NCBI GenBank assembly: GCA_050084985.1
Contig: JBITNC010000002.1
Location: 19,716,001 to 19,780,000, forward strand
Direction of reading: 5' to 3'
Origin: Nageia nagi
Taxonomy: Eukaryota > Pinophyta
Length of the DNA: 64,000 nucleotides
Shown here: positions 13,080 through 25,084 of the stretch, in pieces
How the letters are laid out: every line of letters begins with the position of its first letter
Position numbering within the stretch: position 1 is the first letter of the stretch
Notes under the pieces: model-generated
Databases searched by the model: none
Seen by the model: only the letters and a program-made list of their open reading frames with translations
What the model was told of the DNA's origin: nothing
Program-made: the position numbers and the translations under genes

Positions 13080-14530
13080 TTTACATTCCCCTATACCTAT
13101 ATCAATTTTTGCAACCTATTTTTTGATTTTCTATTCTTTCTCAATTAGTTTCTTTTATGGTTCCTCAAATTCATGTCTTATACTACTACTAACTTGGATT
13201 ATTTTTTGATTTTCCCATAACTAAAGAATTTCTTGAAATATACCTAGCAAAATAATACCATCTACCAACTTATCCCTAAAATATATACTAAAAGCTATGT
13301 TATGTGAAGTAAAAATACTAAGAAAGTCATATAAAGTTATCTTTTCATTGACACACTTATCATGATTCAAAAAATTTATTTTTGGATATTTTCCTTATTC
13401 AATGTTAGCAATTATTTTTTTTACTTGAAAATATTCTTCACTCAATTCATATTGAAAATATTCCTCACTATTATATAGACCATATTTTATTTTACCACTA
13501 TTAATGAGTTTTTGTAGATTCTTCCTGAATGTAATACAACCATTATTAATATGCCTTCTAACTTGATGGTAAAGATACTAGATATTTTCATTATACCACT
13601 TTGGCTTTTGATCATCTTCTTCTAACTCTTGTATTAAACCTAGTTTAATCAATGCTCGCTATAAAAAAATATTCATATATGACCTTATGGGGAAGAGGGA
13701 ATTTCAAATATTATTTTTCCTTATTCCCTCATGGAGGTTCAATGCTCTATGACACATCATCATCTCAATATGGGCCCCTTGAGCTACTCTTAATGTCAAA
13801 TTGCCTCTTGTAATATGAATTTTGTTGATCATTGGGTCGAGTATCACATTTTAATATACTAATTTCCATAATGTGCTTTTATTTTTTATCAACTTATGAA
13901 TTATATCATAAAAAAGAAAAATCCATATAATCAAGAGTAATAAAATTCAATTCATAAAAAATATTATCAACAATTATATAAATCACATGTATTTCTAATA
14001 AATGCTCTTTTAACATACTCCATGTCCCTTAAACCTTGTGAAAAACTTTTATAACAACTTATTTAATTTTTTCTTCATGTGTACTAAATAAGAAATAATA
14101 ATTTGCCTAGGAGTATTATGCTGGAAGTGTTTATAAAAAAGAGATATAAATTGAACATAATTAATGATTAACTTTCAAGGAAAAGAAAAATATTGATTTA
14201 AAGTATCACCTTTAAGAGCATTTGGAAATTAATTTGCCACCAAAATATCATTTATTACAAATCTCAATTTAAATTTCATCTCAAAATCCTACACATGCAC
14301 CATGGGATATCCTTCACCTGCATATGAAATCAAAACTAGCTAAACTAGGAGCTCAAGCATCTTAGTATTTTTAATCTCATTAGATAAATGATTTAAATCA
14401 CACAATTCAATTAGAATTCCTCTAATTTGTGTACTTCCATCATCACCATAAAGGATCTTCTTTAAATTGGACTTGGTATTATAATCAAAGTTGTTGATCA
14501 TGTTAAGAAAATTAGTAGTCTTCATTTCTA
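13080..14530 (-). pseudogene. Tat-type gag remnant
   Basis: Minus-strand blocks from high to low position are as follows. 14525-14340 reads MINNFDYNTKSNLKKILY, matching the gag start of element K (MVNSFDESTKSNLKKILY). Near 13800, RGNLTLRVAQGAH lies in the gag body. Near 13590-13500, YLYHQVRRHINNGCITF is a knuckle with the first Cys replaced (family YC.YHQ..GH.T..C). Near 13370-13250, NEKITLYDFLSIFTSH is the conserved stretch between knuckle and protease in Tat elements. No protease or polymerase follows before 12.3 kb, where the opposite-strand gypsy remnant ends. Many stops are present. Confidence 0.66.
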
Positions 14531-14623
14531 TAACACTTGAAATATAATATTATCCCTATCCATAAACCTTAGGGTTTTTGGCACAATTAGTGGATCAAAA
14601 GGAAAAGTGATGTTTCAAAAGCC

Positions 14624-14638
14624 ATTCAGGTTCACCAA
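14624..14638 (-). promoter_or_regulatory. Primer-binding-site-like sequence
   Basis: On the minus strand TTGGTGAACCTGAAT precedes the gag remnant, as a primer-binding site should. It resembles the sites of elements K (TTGGTGAATCC), L (TTGGTGAAACC) and G2 (TTGGTGAACCCC). I cannot match it to a tRNA by eye. Confidence 0.45.
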
Positions 14639-14643
14639 TTATT

Positions 14644-15263
14644 AATACTAAAAATTGATTTGAACCAATTAATAATATTAATAGAATAATCTTAATAAAT
14701 TATAATAATTAAAGATCCTCTATTTAACTATAACCTATAAAATATAAATTTATATGGATTACAAACCTTTTTTCTTACTTGTAATCACAAATTGGATATG
14801 GGAATAACCTAGTATAGGATGATGATGAACCACTCCTAAAATTAGGACCCTGAAATCCATTATGCATTAAGAGGTGGCCCAACAAGTGTTAGTCTTGTTT
14901 TAGGTAACATCTAGCCCAAGGAATGGGTGATACTCATCAAGCTACTTATATAATAGAAACTCATAAGTTTACTACCAAGATAGATAGTGGCATATACCCT
15001 TTAGGTGTTCTTATGCAAGCTATCATACTATCATTACACATGAACCAAGATCATTTTAGATTAAAGGATTAAAAAAAATATTAGGCATATAGATCTCTCA
15101 AAATTAGACCATTGGAGACCTATATGTAGACTACAACAACCCATTTCTTGCATAGGATAGATCACTAGTGATCCTCATCATATAGATTAGATACTTGCTA
15201 TCTTAGATGCATCTTCATTGAGTCATATGCAACCCATGACAATCATTGATTGATTCATCGTAG
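14644..15263. repeat. Mixed LTR-like fragments flanking element L
   Basis: The first part, to about 14860, would be the LTR of the minus-strand gag remnant (it abuts the primer-like site). From about 14895 to 15060 the plus strand resembles the LTR fragment at 60590-60800: both contain aaggaatgggtgat or aaggagtgggtgat, an ATAGTGG-CATATA phrase and ctttaggtgttctt. The boundaries are not clear. Confidence 0.42.
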
Positions 15264-15268
15264 GTAAG

Positions 15269-15850
15269 TGTAAATCAAAAATAATGAATTAAATAAATAA
15301 TTCATTATTATATTTATAGTATATTTTTTAAGTAATACAATCTATATATGATCTCTAACTTATGTACAAACCTCATAAATGAATAGATCTTTATGAATAC
15401 ATTTGAAATGAGTGGTCACATACTTACCTTCTGATCATCGATGAGCTTTAGGCATTTGAATTATCACTCCACTAGATGCAAAAATTAGAGCACCCATGCC
15501 ATGAAAATAGTCAAATGCAAAGTGTAGATGCTTTAGATTTTGAAGTATCTGACCTCATACAAATAATGAAATATGATTACCACAACTAGGGCATAACAAA
15601 TCCAAGGTTGATTTGTGGTGTTTAAAGACATTGTTTTAGTTGTGGCATGTTCCTTGGACTTGCATGCATATGAAATATCTTCCTTTGATCTTTTTTTATA
15701 GATGTATTTGTTCTTGATATCTACACCTTTTATATTGTTATTAGCTCATTACATTGGTTATGGTGCATTAACACCCTTTTTACAATATTATTATATAATG
15801 CAATAAATATGATTTATTAATTAATAATAAATTATATTTAAGCATCTAAA
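15269..15850 (-). repeat. Element L, 3' LTR (left copy, intact)
   Basis: 582 bases, plus-strand start tgtaaatc. The minus-strand start tttagatgct has lost the usual TG. It aligns with the split copy through blocks such as tacaaacctcataaatg, gagtggtcacat and taacaaatccaaggttg. Confidence 0.85.
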
Positions 15851-16630
15851 TTTTGCTCCTCCTTGGGTATGTAATGAAAAGAATTGAAATTACATAATCC
15901 CAATAATTAAGGAAGAAAAATATATGCCTAAAATTGAACCATTCTTCCTTGAACATTTTTTATTTGATGCCCCTTATATGCCCCTTTTTGACTTAGTCCT
16001 TAGGAAAGCTCTATGGGTGGGGTGATTAAGATAAAAATAAGATAGGGGAAAATAATATTCTAAGGTTACCCTAAGAATTCACCAACAACTCTCATATTGA
16101 ATGATTGATGACACCTTTGGCTCTACTCTACAAGATGGATTCCTTCGGGTACTGTCCATTATGCAACCAGGAACACTCTTCTTCTCATTTGATGGATGGG
16201 GGTGACTCATTTATTTTTGATACTAGGGAGTTTACAGGTTCTAGACACCTAAAATATTCCTTCAGTGATGAATAATACTATTTGTGTGTTATTATTGTAA
16301 GGAATAAGGATGCATACATTATTACTGTAGGCTACAAATAGTGTGGAAGTTGCTTGATCACTTCTTTTTGGGTTCAAAACTTAGGCTCTTGATTACTTCC
16401 TTCTAATTTGCTTTCCCATCAGGTGAATATTAGTATATACTAAAGTATTGAATCGAATCACCATTGGTATCTATTAGAGTATTAGCTAATGAGTCACTAT
16501 AAGAATCTATTAAAGTAGTGGCTAATGAGGAATTGGTAAAAAAGGGAGATCCAAATGAAGCTACTTCTTAGACATGTATAAAATCTTTCCCAAGGAGATA
16601 AAATCCTTCAAAATAATGGTTTCACCAAAA
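15851..16630 (-). other. Interior of element L, non-coding
   Basis: 780 bases between the LTRs. On the minus strand the left end is purine-rich (polypurine tract) and the right end holds the primer-site-like TTTTGGTGAAACC. No frame with a gag, protease or polymerase motif was seen. Confidence 0.75.
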
Positions 16631-16978
16631 TTTAAACCATAAATAACAAATTAAATAAATAATTTATTATTATGCCTAAAATATATGTTTGAAGCAATAC
16701 AAGCTAGAAGTGATCTCTAAATAATGTACAAACCTCATAAATGAATAGATGTTTCTGATTATATGTGAAATGAGTGGTCACATGCCTACTTTTGATCATT
16801 GATGAGCTCTAGGAAATCAAATTACCACCATACTATATGTAGGAACCAAAGCATGCATATCATGAAAATAATCAAATTTAGAGTATGGATGCTCTAAAAT
16901 ATAAAGAATATAACCTTGTACAAAGAACAAAAGATTATCATCGCAACTAGGGAATAACAAATCCAAGGTTGTTAGTGG
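16631..16978 (-). repeat. Element L, 5' LTR, first part
   Basis: Aligns with 15269 to about 15610. It is cut at 16978 by the insertion of T. The last five bases, AGTGG, are the target duplicated by T. Confidence 0.88.
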
Positions 16979-17830
16979 TGTAGACACCTAAAAATGTCCC
17001 CTTCTTAACTAGTAAACATTGAAATAATCATAACTCTTTATACAAGCCTCAAACAAGCTTGAAAAATTCATTATTGGATATCTCTCATCGATTACATGCA
17101 AAACGAGTGGTCACATGACCCCTTTTCAATAAAAATTGACTATTTGGCGGTCATTTTAATATTGTTATAAAACTGTTAACCAATCGCCGGCGTTCGCCTT
17201 GAAACGCCAGCATTTTGAGCCAGTCGTCGGTGTTCGACATCCAAATGCCGGTGACTCTGTAATAGCTGAATAGAAGCCAAAATAGCAAAAAGAATTTGGA
17301 ATGCTTCATTTTTCCAAGATGAGGTGGATAGAGGGGGTCAGTTACGACCTACGGTGGCTGTTCACTTCCTCTTACCAGCCTTGAAACATCTCATCCAAAA
17401 TCTATAAACATAAGCTAATACAAAGCAATATGGACCCCCAATTGAACCCATTTTTGAAGTAGGGTAATGCTGCCAAAATCTTGTGACCTCATACATTTTA
17501 TTGTTTTATGCTAGTTTCAATTCAATGCAATGTCATACATAGATGCTTTGATGTTATTGTCTTTTGCATGTGTGTAGAATTTACAGGTTGCTCATATCAA
17601 GGGAAGAAGCAAGCAAACTCAAAAACAATGAAGATTTAATACTCTTTATTTTCGCACATAACATTTGTAAAAGTCCCTTCTAAGGGCAAATTGTAGTTTG
17701 AACTGAGATTGAATATCATTTTGCAATTATAACATGTCTATCTATGTTATATAATTTGAGGTTCAATGAAGATTGAAGAATAATTTTATTTTATTTTATT
17801 CTATATTCCAGCTCAATTTTCATTGCAACA
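16979..17830 (+). repeat. Element T, 5' LTR
   Basis: 852 bases. A CpG-rich block at about 17175-17260 repeats the words cgccggcg, acgccagc and gtcggtgttcg. It stands out from the AT-rich surroundings. Confidence 0.95.
17403..17409 (+). promoter_or_regulatory. Candidate TATA box in the T LTR
   Basis: tataaac lies mid-LTR and is repeated at 28817-28823 in the 3' LTR. Position and orientation fit a U3 promoter. No transcript evidence is available. Confidence 0.4.
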
Positions 17831-19923
17831 TTCTAGCACTAGAAGGAGGGCCCCTCCGTTATTGAGAGGGAGATTTTTTGTTTATGATTCTACCTTTCTA
17901 TTCTCTGGTTTTTTGGATTTTTCCGTGTACTAACTTCAAATTTTGGGTTCTATGCTTTTTCAGGAATTTGTTGCAGAAATGCCAGCGACCGAAATCGAAC
18001 GTCAATGACTCAGTAGGAATGCCAACATTTTGCAATTAATCCAGACTAAACACCAGCGACTGGAATCGAATGTTGATGACTATCACTAAATGCCAGCGTT
18101 CTCTATCTAAACACTGGCGACTCTTACCAGGTCATTTTTGTCTCTTTTTGTTATTTCTGAAAAAATAAAATAAAATTATGTTATGGAAAAATATTTTTGA
18201 GTGTGATTCCTTTGCCTAGAGTGCATATAAGAATGGGTAGAAAAGATTAAATGCATATTTTTTATTAATTTGTTTTATGTATAATGGTATGTATTTATTT
18301 TCATGTTTTGGGTGAAGGGTACGTACACATTAATACTTTTTATCTTGTCTACTTATGCTCTCCCTTTGCGCTTTGTGCGATCTAAGGTGACTAGAATAGA
18401 CTTGATAAGAAGGAGTAATTAATTTTTCTTTTCTTTCACATTCACACTACATACACATTAATACTTTTTATCTTGTCTACTTATGCTCTCCCTTTGCACT
18501 TCGAGCGATCTAAGGTGACCAGAATAGACTTGATAAGAAGGGTAATTAACTTTTCTTTTCTTTCACATTCACACTACATACACATTAATACTTTTTATCT
18601 TGTCCACTTATGTTCTCCCTTTGTGCTTCGAGCGATCTAAGGTGACCAGAATAGACTTGATAAGAAGGGGTAATTAACTTTTCTTTTCTTTCACACTCAC
18701 ACTATCATTAATTGGGTAATTTATCTACACATAATGACCTCTTAATAGTAAGAGGAGGTAATTTACTACACATAATACTTCGACAATTGGAAGGGTAAAT
18801 GAATCACACTTAATTTGAAATGAACTTAAGGAAATAAATCGAGTTTTTGGGTAGTATAAATCACATTAAAAGGTTAATGAATTAGGGGGATTTGAATACA
18901 ATAAGTACTTTCACTTAACGAAGTATGCTCTCACTTTTGCGCTTCGAGCGATCTTAAGTGATCAGAAGTAAGTTAAGTGAAAGAGGTAAAATTTATTCAC
19001 ATTTTATTTGGAAATTTATCACATATAAAACTTCCACAGCTGGAAGGGGTTAATGAACATCATTAAGAGGTTGGATAATGAATCACATTGTAATTAAAAA
19101 GAACAATGGGGTTTATTAAGGTCAAAGTTCATTTAAAATAAACTTTTGATTGTATCACATTAAGATAAGATAAGTGAATGGACATGAATGTTTGGGAGGG
19201 TAGTAAGCATAAATGTATTTTACTTGTTTAAATGCATTTCATAAGGCCTTAAAGGAATAATTAAACATTAACGAGTTGGATGTTACTACCAATCGTTAAT
19301 TCTTACTTCTTTGTACCCACCGACATAACACACTTGAAGCCATAGAGCCAGTTACACTTGGAGGTAATGACCAAGGTGACTCTCCTTTAGGTAGGAGTCA
19401 AAAAAGGAGACTCATCTAGAACCAAGCCAAAAGCCATAGAAACTTGTGAATATTACTTAGAATTACCCAACCTACCTTGTTCAACACTTGACTAGTCAAA
19501 ACAAACTAGGAAAATTAAAAGACTAAAAGTGAACAACTCATATCGTTCATTTAACTCAGACATTAAAAATATGTGAAAAAGTTAAAAAAGATAATCACAT
19601 CGTTAAAAGTAAGTTTACATATAGGATGTTTGTGCATTAAATTGTTTTCTTGAAAACATAATATAAAATATAAAAATAAAACTTCTTTTACGATGTTTGT
19701 TTATGTGTTCAAAAACTGAATTGACATGTTTCATTTATGGAATGATATAATAGGTCATACAAAGGAATAGGTTTAAAAGACAATTAAAAGTTGATTTTAT
19801 TTAAGTTTTTTACTTTGAACCCCCTTTGTAACAAATAGAAACATAGGCATGTGTCAGTTACTCTAGATCCATATAAATTTTGAATTGTTGAGAACAATTA
19901 AAAGGCCTTTGAATTTTATCATT
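17831..19923 (+). other. Element T leader, non-coding, repeat-rich
   Basis: The first bases after the LTR, ttctagcactagaaggaggg, do not give a standard TGG-type primer site. They contain a short inverted repeat (tctag-ca-ctaga). At 17980-18130 words of the type gccagcga and tgccagcg recur, echoing the CpG block of the LTR. The 127-base tandem array follows at 18321-18703, and a diverged partial copy lies at about 18918-18990. Confidence 0.75.
18321..18703 (+). repeat. Three tandem copies of a 127-128-bp unit
   Basis: Copies start at 18321, 18449 and 18576. Each holds a T/C-rich tract (ttttcttttctttcaca), then tacacattaatac, ctctccctttg, and a gcgatctaaggtga segment. The copies differ at only a few bases, for example gcgctttgtgcg versus gcacttcgagcg. 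Confidence 0.96.
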
Positions 19924-22900
19924 ATGAGGTTTGTTTTGGTTGCACTTTTAAATTATGTGCCTTTTCCTATCAAAGTAAAACCAAAAATACAAAGACTATG
20001 TTCACATATTTCCAAGCCAACCTTAGATACTTATTCTACTTCTAAGATCATGAAGAATGATTTTTGTATTGACATTGAAAAGCTTTTAGCATATTTAGCA
20101 AAGATAGAACAATGTACCATACCTCTTCTTCAATCCTCAGAAAGCCTTGTTAGATCTCATGAAGACCTAGAGTATAGTTCTTCCATTCCTTCACCCTCAT
20201 CATGGGATGAGTTTGGCACTGAAAATAATAAGCCCATCATAAATATTGAAAACTCATCGACACATCTCATCAAATTAAAATCTTATGGTGCATCTCCTTT
20301 TGAGACTATCGAACCTAATGAATCCAGTTTGCTAAGGGATGAATCGAGTATTAATGCCAAAGGCCTTAATGCAACATCTTATGCTAAATCATATGACCCC
20401 CTAGAGTTAGACACCTTGATGTCTTCACCCCCACCTTGGGAGGAATATGATATTAAAGAAGAGGAGTTTGACATGAATCTTGAGGACCTTTCAGAGCATT
20501 CCTCAGAATTGCAATTTCATTCTCCTCCCCTTCTTGAGGCTACAAGACCTTCTATTGATTCCCATGAATCTCATGATATTCTTGAGTTCAAGGATGAAAC
20601 TTGTTCACTTTCATCACAGGTAGAAAGTGGAGAGCCTTACATAAGAATTAAAAAATCCATAGATTGTATTATTGAATCTCAAGAATTTCAATCACAAAGA
20701 AATGAAAAATATAAAAATAAAATTTCCAAAGCTAACACACATGAGCTTAGGAATGAACATCCATGTGGGGAAACAACACATCATGATAATGATACAAATT
20801 TTTATGAGGATGAATGTTGTTCAAACCCACTAAAAATACCTTCAAAATATCAAACTAGCTTGATGAAAATTTGGGAATGTGATAAAGAAGATAGCCCTAC
20901 AACAAATAAATTACTTAGGAATATTTTCTATGATGAAAAAGCTAAGAATATTTTGCAAAGTGAATCCCATAAACAACAACAAGCATGTTATTCTCACAAT
21001 CAACATGACAAAACCTTCAATGAGTTTGTCGACAAAATGAGACAAGAAGAGATAAGACAAAAGCATGATGTAAAAACTTATGTAAACCAAAAGAGTCAAG
21101 CTTGGGTGCAATTATCATCACCTCTTAATTACCAAGTAAGGAGATATCAAGACTCTTACTCTAATCAACAAAGAGAATTTCCTCTTGAGAGCTTAGATTA
21201 TCAACCTCAAAACCCCTCTTCACAAGCTAGGATAACTAACCCCACCTATCAAAAAACACTTCATAGGGCTAGGTCTTGTATGGAAGATTTTGATAGAATG
21301 ACCTTGTATTCCATAAGAACCTCACAAACAAATCCTTAATGTAAGACCTCGAACAAATTCTTCTATGATCCTTACTCCTGTGAAAAACCCTCATCGCAAG
21401 AAAAATGTAGAAAAGCTTTAGCTAAACAATTCAGGGTAGGAGAGATACCCTCTTTTGCAGAGTTGGAGGCAAAGAGAAAACACATAGAGAGAGATTATGA
21501 AGAAACTATAAACTTTAGTAAAAGATATGAGAATGTTCAAATTAAGTTAGAAGAGGAAGCAAAACTTAAGGAAAAGAATATAGAACTCAAAGAAAAAGAA
21601 AAGCAAGAGCTTGACAAACAATGACAAATTTTTGATAAGGTAAAACAAGAAATTCGAGATAGTTGGTTACTTCATGAGACATCTCAACAAAATAAGGTAC
21701 AACCATCTACAATTCTTAGAAATCCAATACAAGGGCATCATTTACCTTCTAATCTTCCATCATTATCATCTTCATCATTGTTGTCAAGATCTTCTTCTGA
21801 TGATGAATCTTATAATGCAAACCTAAAGTCAAAAAGAAATACCAATCATAGAAGATACCAAAAACATCCTCAGGGTAGTTGGATAGATAAAGAATTAGAA
21901 GATTTCATGAAAGATCTCATGAATAAAGAAATGAACATATCAAGGTTCCATAAGTTGACATATGATAATATTTGCAATGAACCCATCCATCCAAGTGTCC
22001 CTAAGAAGAAATTACCTCACAACTTTGAAATGCCTAAGATAATTCCTTTTACCAAAAATAAGGATCCTAAGGAACATTTAAGGTGGTTTAAGTTTTCAAA
22101 TTACCTCATTTATAATGATGAGGACTTGATGCTATGTTTGTTCCCCATGACGCTTGCATCCCAAGCCCTGGAATGGTATAGTAATTTACCACGACATAGT
22201 ATTTATTCATTTACTCAATTGGCAGACTTATTCTTACAACATTTTAGGATTTATATCAAAGAGGAATCTTCTATTACGGATCTTGTAGAACTAAAACAAT
22301 CTCAGAATGAATCAATTGTTGACTTTGTTTCACGATGGAGGGATATACTCTATAGCATGCCCTATACCTTACCTTAGGAGGAGTTAGTTAAATTATTTAG
22401 ACAAAATTGTTTAAGGCCTGTAGCTAGTATATTACAAATCCAACGATATAATACTCTCGAAGAAGTTATCACTTACGCAGTTATAATTGAGAAGGTCAAG
22501 ATTGAATACGGTGAAATAAAAATTATGAGGAAAGAAAAATATAACAAAAATGAGTATTGTAATTATCACCATCAAAGAGGTCATAGTACAAAAAATTGTC
22601 TAGCATTGAGAAATAGAACTCAAAATTCAATCAAGGATAATAACTTGGAAGTTGAAGACCACACTTCTATTTCAAATCAAAATTTAAAAAATCATCAAGA
22701 CTCACTTCCTTCATGCCAAGTAAATACAGTATCTACTGTACCTAATTATAGTCAAGTGATACACACCTGGAATCCAAGTAATCAACCTATTGTAAGAATA
22801 GTCGAAGTTGATATTGGAACTCAAAACATACAAGAAAAACAAATTGATATATCATGTAATCAAAAATCCAAAATGCAAGTTCCTCCATTGATACATCAGC

Positions 22901-23844
22901 CTATAATTTCTTTTTATGACCATGAGAGACAATCAAACAAGGGACCTCAAGGGTTAGATCCACCTCTCCATGTCATCGATAAAGTAAATGGTAAAATTGT
23001 TAAGAGAATATTAATAGATGAAGGGTCAGATGTCAATATCATATCTACATCAGCATATCACAAATTGAATCTTCCTTTCTCTCATATTTCTTTACCATCA
23101 TTACAAATAAAAGCATTTAATAATGCCTTATGTTCAACAATAGGATCAATAGTGTTACCCATCACCATTGGATGTAAGACGATACAAACATCATTATATA
23201 TCATCAAAGGAAACATTGAATAATATAATATTCTTTTAGGTAGATCATGGATTCAAGAAATGGAATGTGTCCCATCTACATTTCATGGTTGTCTAAAATA
23301 CATTCATGAGGGAGTACTCCATTGTGTATGAAGAAATGAAAATCCATACTCACATTATAATATTACAAAATCATCAAAAATGAAACCTCCTATGCAAAAG
23401 TTAGAGGGGAAATCATCATCCACCTTTGCTAGGCAAGTGCATAATCATAAAGATATGATATGGGAATCAAAATCCAAAGATGATTACAATGATGGAATGC
23501 AATCTTTGGAACAACCTAAGAGAGTGGTAGATCATATAATGAAAGAAAACCTAAAGCCTAAGTCAATAAAATATGATAAGTATGGACATCATGTTTATCA
23601 TCATCACTTGGGGCATAATACTAAACATTGCCACCAATTAAATCATGCCTTTCATGATTTGATGGATGATAGACAATTTGAAGTAGATATACCTTTATTG
23701 ATAGATAACAATTTACATCATCTACAAAATACATACATACATTCCACACAATTAAACAAGGATGAATTGTGTTATTTGCATAAGGATATTCAATCTCCTT
23801 CACATTGTTCACATTGGGGCAGTCGTCCCCCATCTTACTTTTGA
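19924..23844 (+). pseudogene. gag-pro: Element T gag-protease polyprotein, five premature stops
   Basis: One frame runs from ATG 19924 to the TGA at 23842. It is broken only by stops at 21337 (TAA), 21622 (TGA), 22375 (TAG), 23221 (TAA) and 23329 (TGA), with no frame shift. The first 471 codons form a Ser/Glu/Asp-rich region of unknown role. A charged, probably coiled-coil stretch follows at 21430-21680. The capsid-type gag domain spans about 22016-22480 (EHLRWFKF, ALEWYSNLP, VSRWRDIL). A knuckle CX2HX4HX4C lies at 22558-22599. The aspartic protease core is RILIDEGSDVNII at 23005-23043, with the active site DEGS instead of the usual D-S/T-G, followed by YNILLGRSWI at 23224. A second knuckle-like motif (HX2HX4HX4C) lies at 23590-23631. 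The upstream TTG codons in frame were not used because ATG 19924 lies close by. The product would build the particle and process it. Confidence 0.92.
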
Positions 23845-25084
23845 TTTCCTCATGTTTTACATAGATCACATTGGGGCAATTGCCCTCCATCAAAAAAAAA
23901 AAATATTATCATCAAAACATGATTTAGAAATCACACAAACATCAAAATATGATTAAAAACTAAAATAATCATATCTGATTTTAAAACAGGTTATAATATG
24001 TTTATTGCATTTCCATGTCTTCCCCTTTTTCCACCTCATATTCATCTCCCATTATGTTGGAATATTTGAGTATTAGATTATATTCTAACAATTCATCAAG
24101 GCATATATACTATACATTATCCATGATCACTTCCATACCATTATACAAATATGTTTAATACTTATTGTAAAAGAAATAGTTTATGAAATTAATATTCTTA
24201 TTGACTTTACCAACCTTCATCATGAAATCTTGAAACTTTGGATGATAAACAAACATGACTATGATACACTTAAGGTTATTATGGACTCATACACATCTTC
24301 AAATTTAAATAATCTTAAAACAGTCAAGAATGAGGTGTTACAAGAACATGATTTCGAGTGAAAGTATTACATGTTCATCCTATTGTTCACTTCATCTCGA
24401 ACCCAAGAATCATTTGATAGTTTTATAAAAAAGAAAAAAGAAAAGAAAAGAAAGAGAGAAGAGATGACAAAAAAAAGGGGAGAAAGTGCTACAATGATTC
24501 TTGGGATATAGCGAGATCGAGGGGTTAATCCTCATCAGGGCTATGGACGCATGTCTGGCAATGGGGCATACCTTACGAGTGGCGACATGTCCATATTGGT
24601 TAGCAACCTTCTTTCCTATGGACCTCTGTACGTTTCATATGGATGAACTAGCTTATATATTTTATGCTCTTATGACATTTAGTTTGATATTGTCTAGAGA
24701 TGGAAATAAATATCATTGCACACACATGAGTCTATGATAATTTTTAGAACATCATGACTTTATTTTATATCATCTAAAGAAGAAAAAATCTAATGGTGAT
24801 TGGTTAATATGGTCAACTTGAATATTATGATCATTACATTTCTTCATTATTCCAATCCTCCATCCCATACTATTTATTATTACATAGTAATTAATATTAC
24901 ACTTATGTTTATCAATGCCTTGATGAGTTGATTAGTTTATCTCTCTAAATACTCAATACATCCTATGTATATTCATTTGTTATACTATTTTCATATTAAC
25001 ATCCACCACCACCCCATACACATTATACTATACCAACTTTCATATTTTATTATCCAACATCCATATATTTCCTAATCCATCTTT

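Noticed and set aside
15269-16978. Element L as plus-oriented
   Set aside because: On the plus strand there is no purine tract before the right LTR and no TGG site after the left LTR. Both are present for minus orientation.
18321-18703. Tandem array as a CRISPR-like array
   Set aside because: Units are contiguous with no spacers, in a plant retrotransposon leader.
24420-24485. Purine-rich run as the polypurine tract of T
   Set aside because: It is 3.9 kb from the 3' LTR. The tract at 28378-28392 abuts the LTR and is the proper one.
24501-24737. 78-codon frame in the T 3' region as a remnant of pol
   Set aside because: No RT, RNase H or integrase motif. The composition is ordinary.
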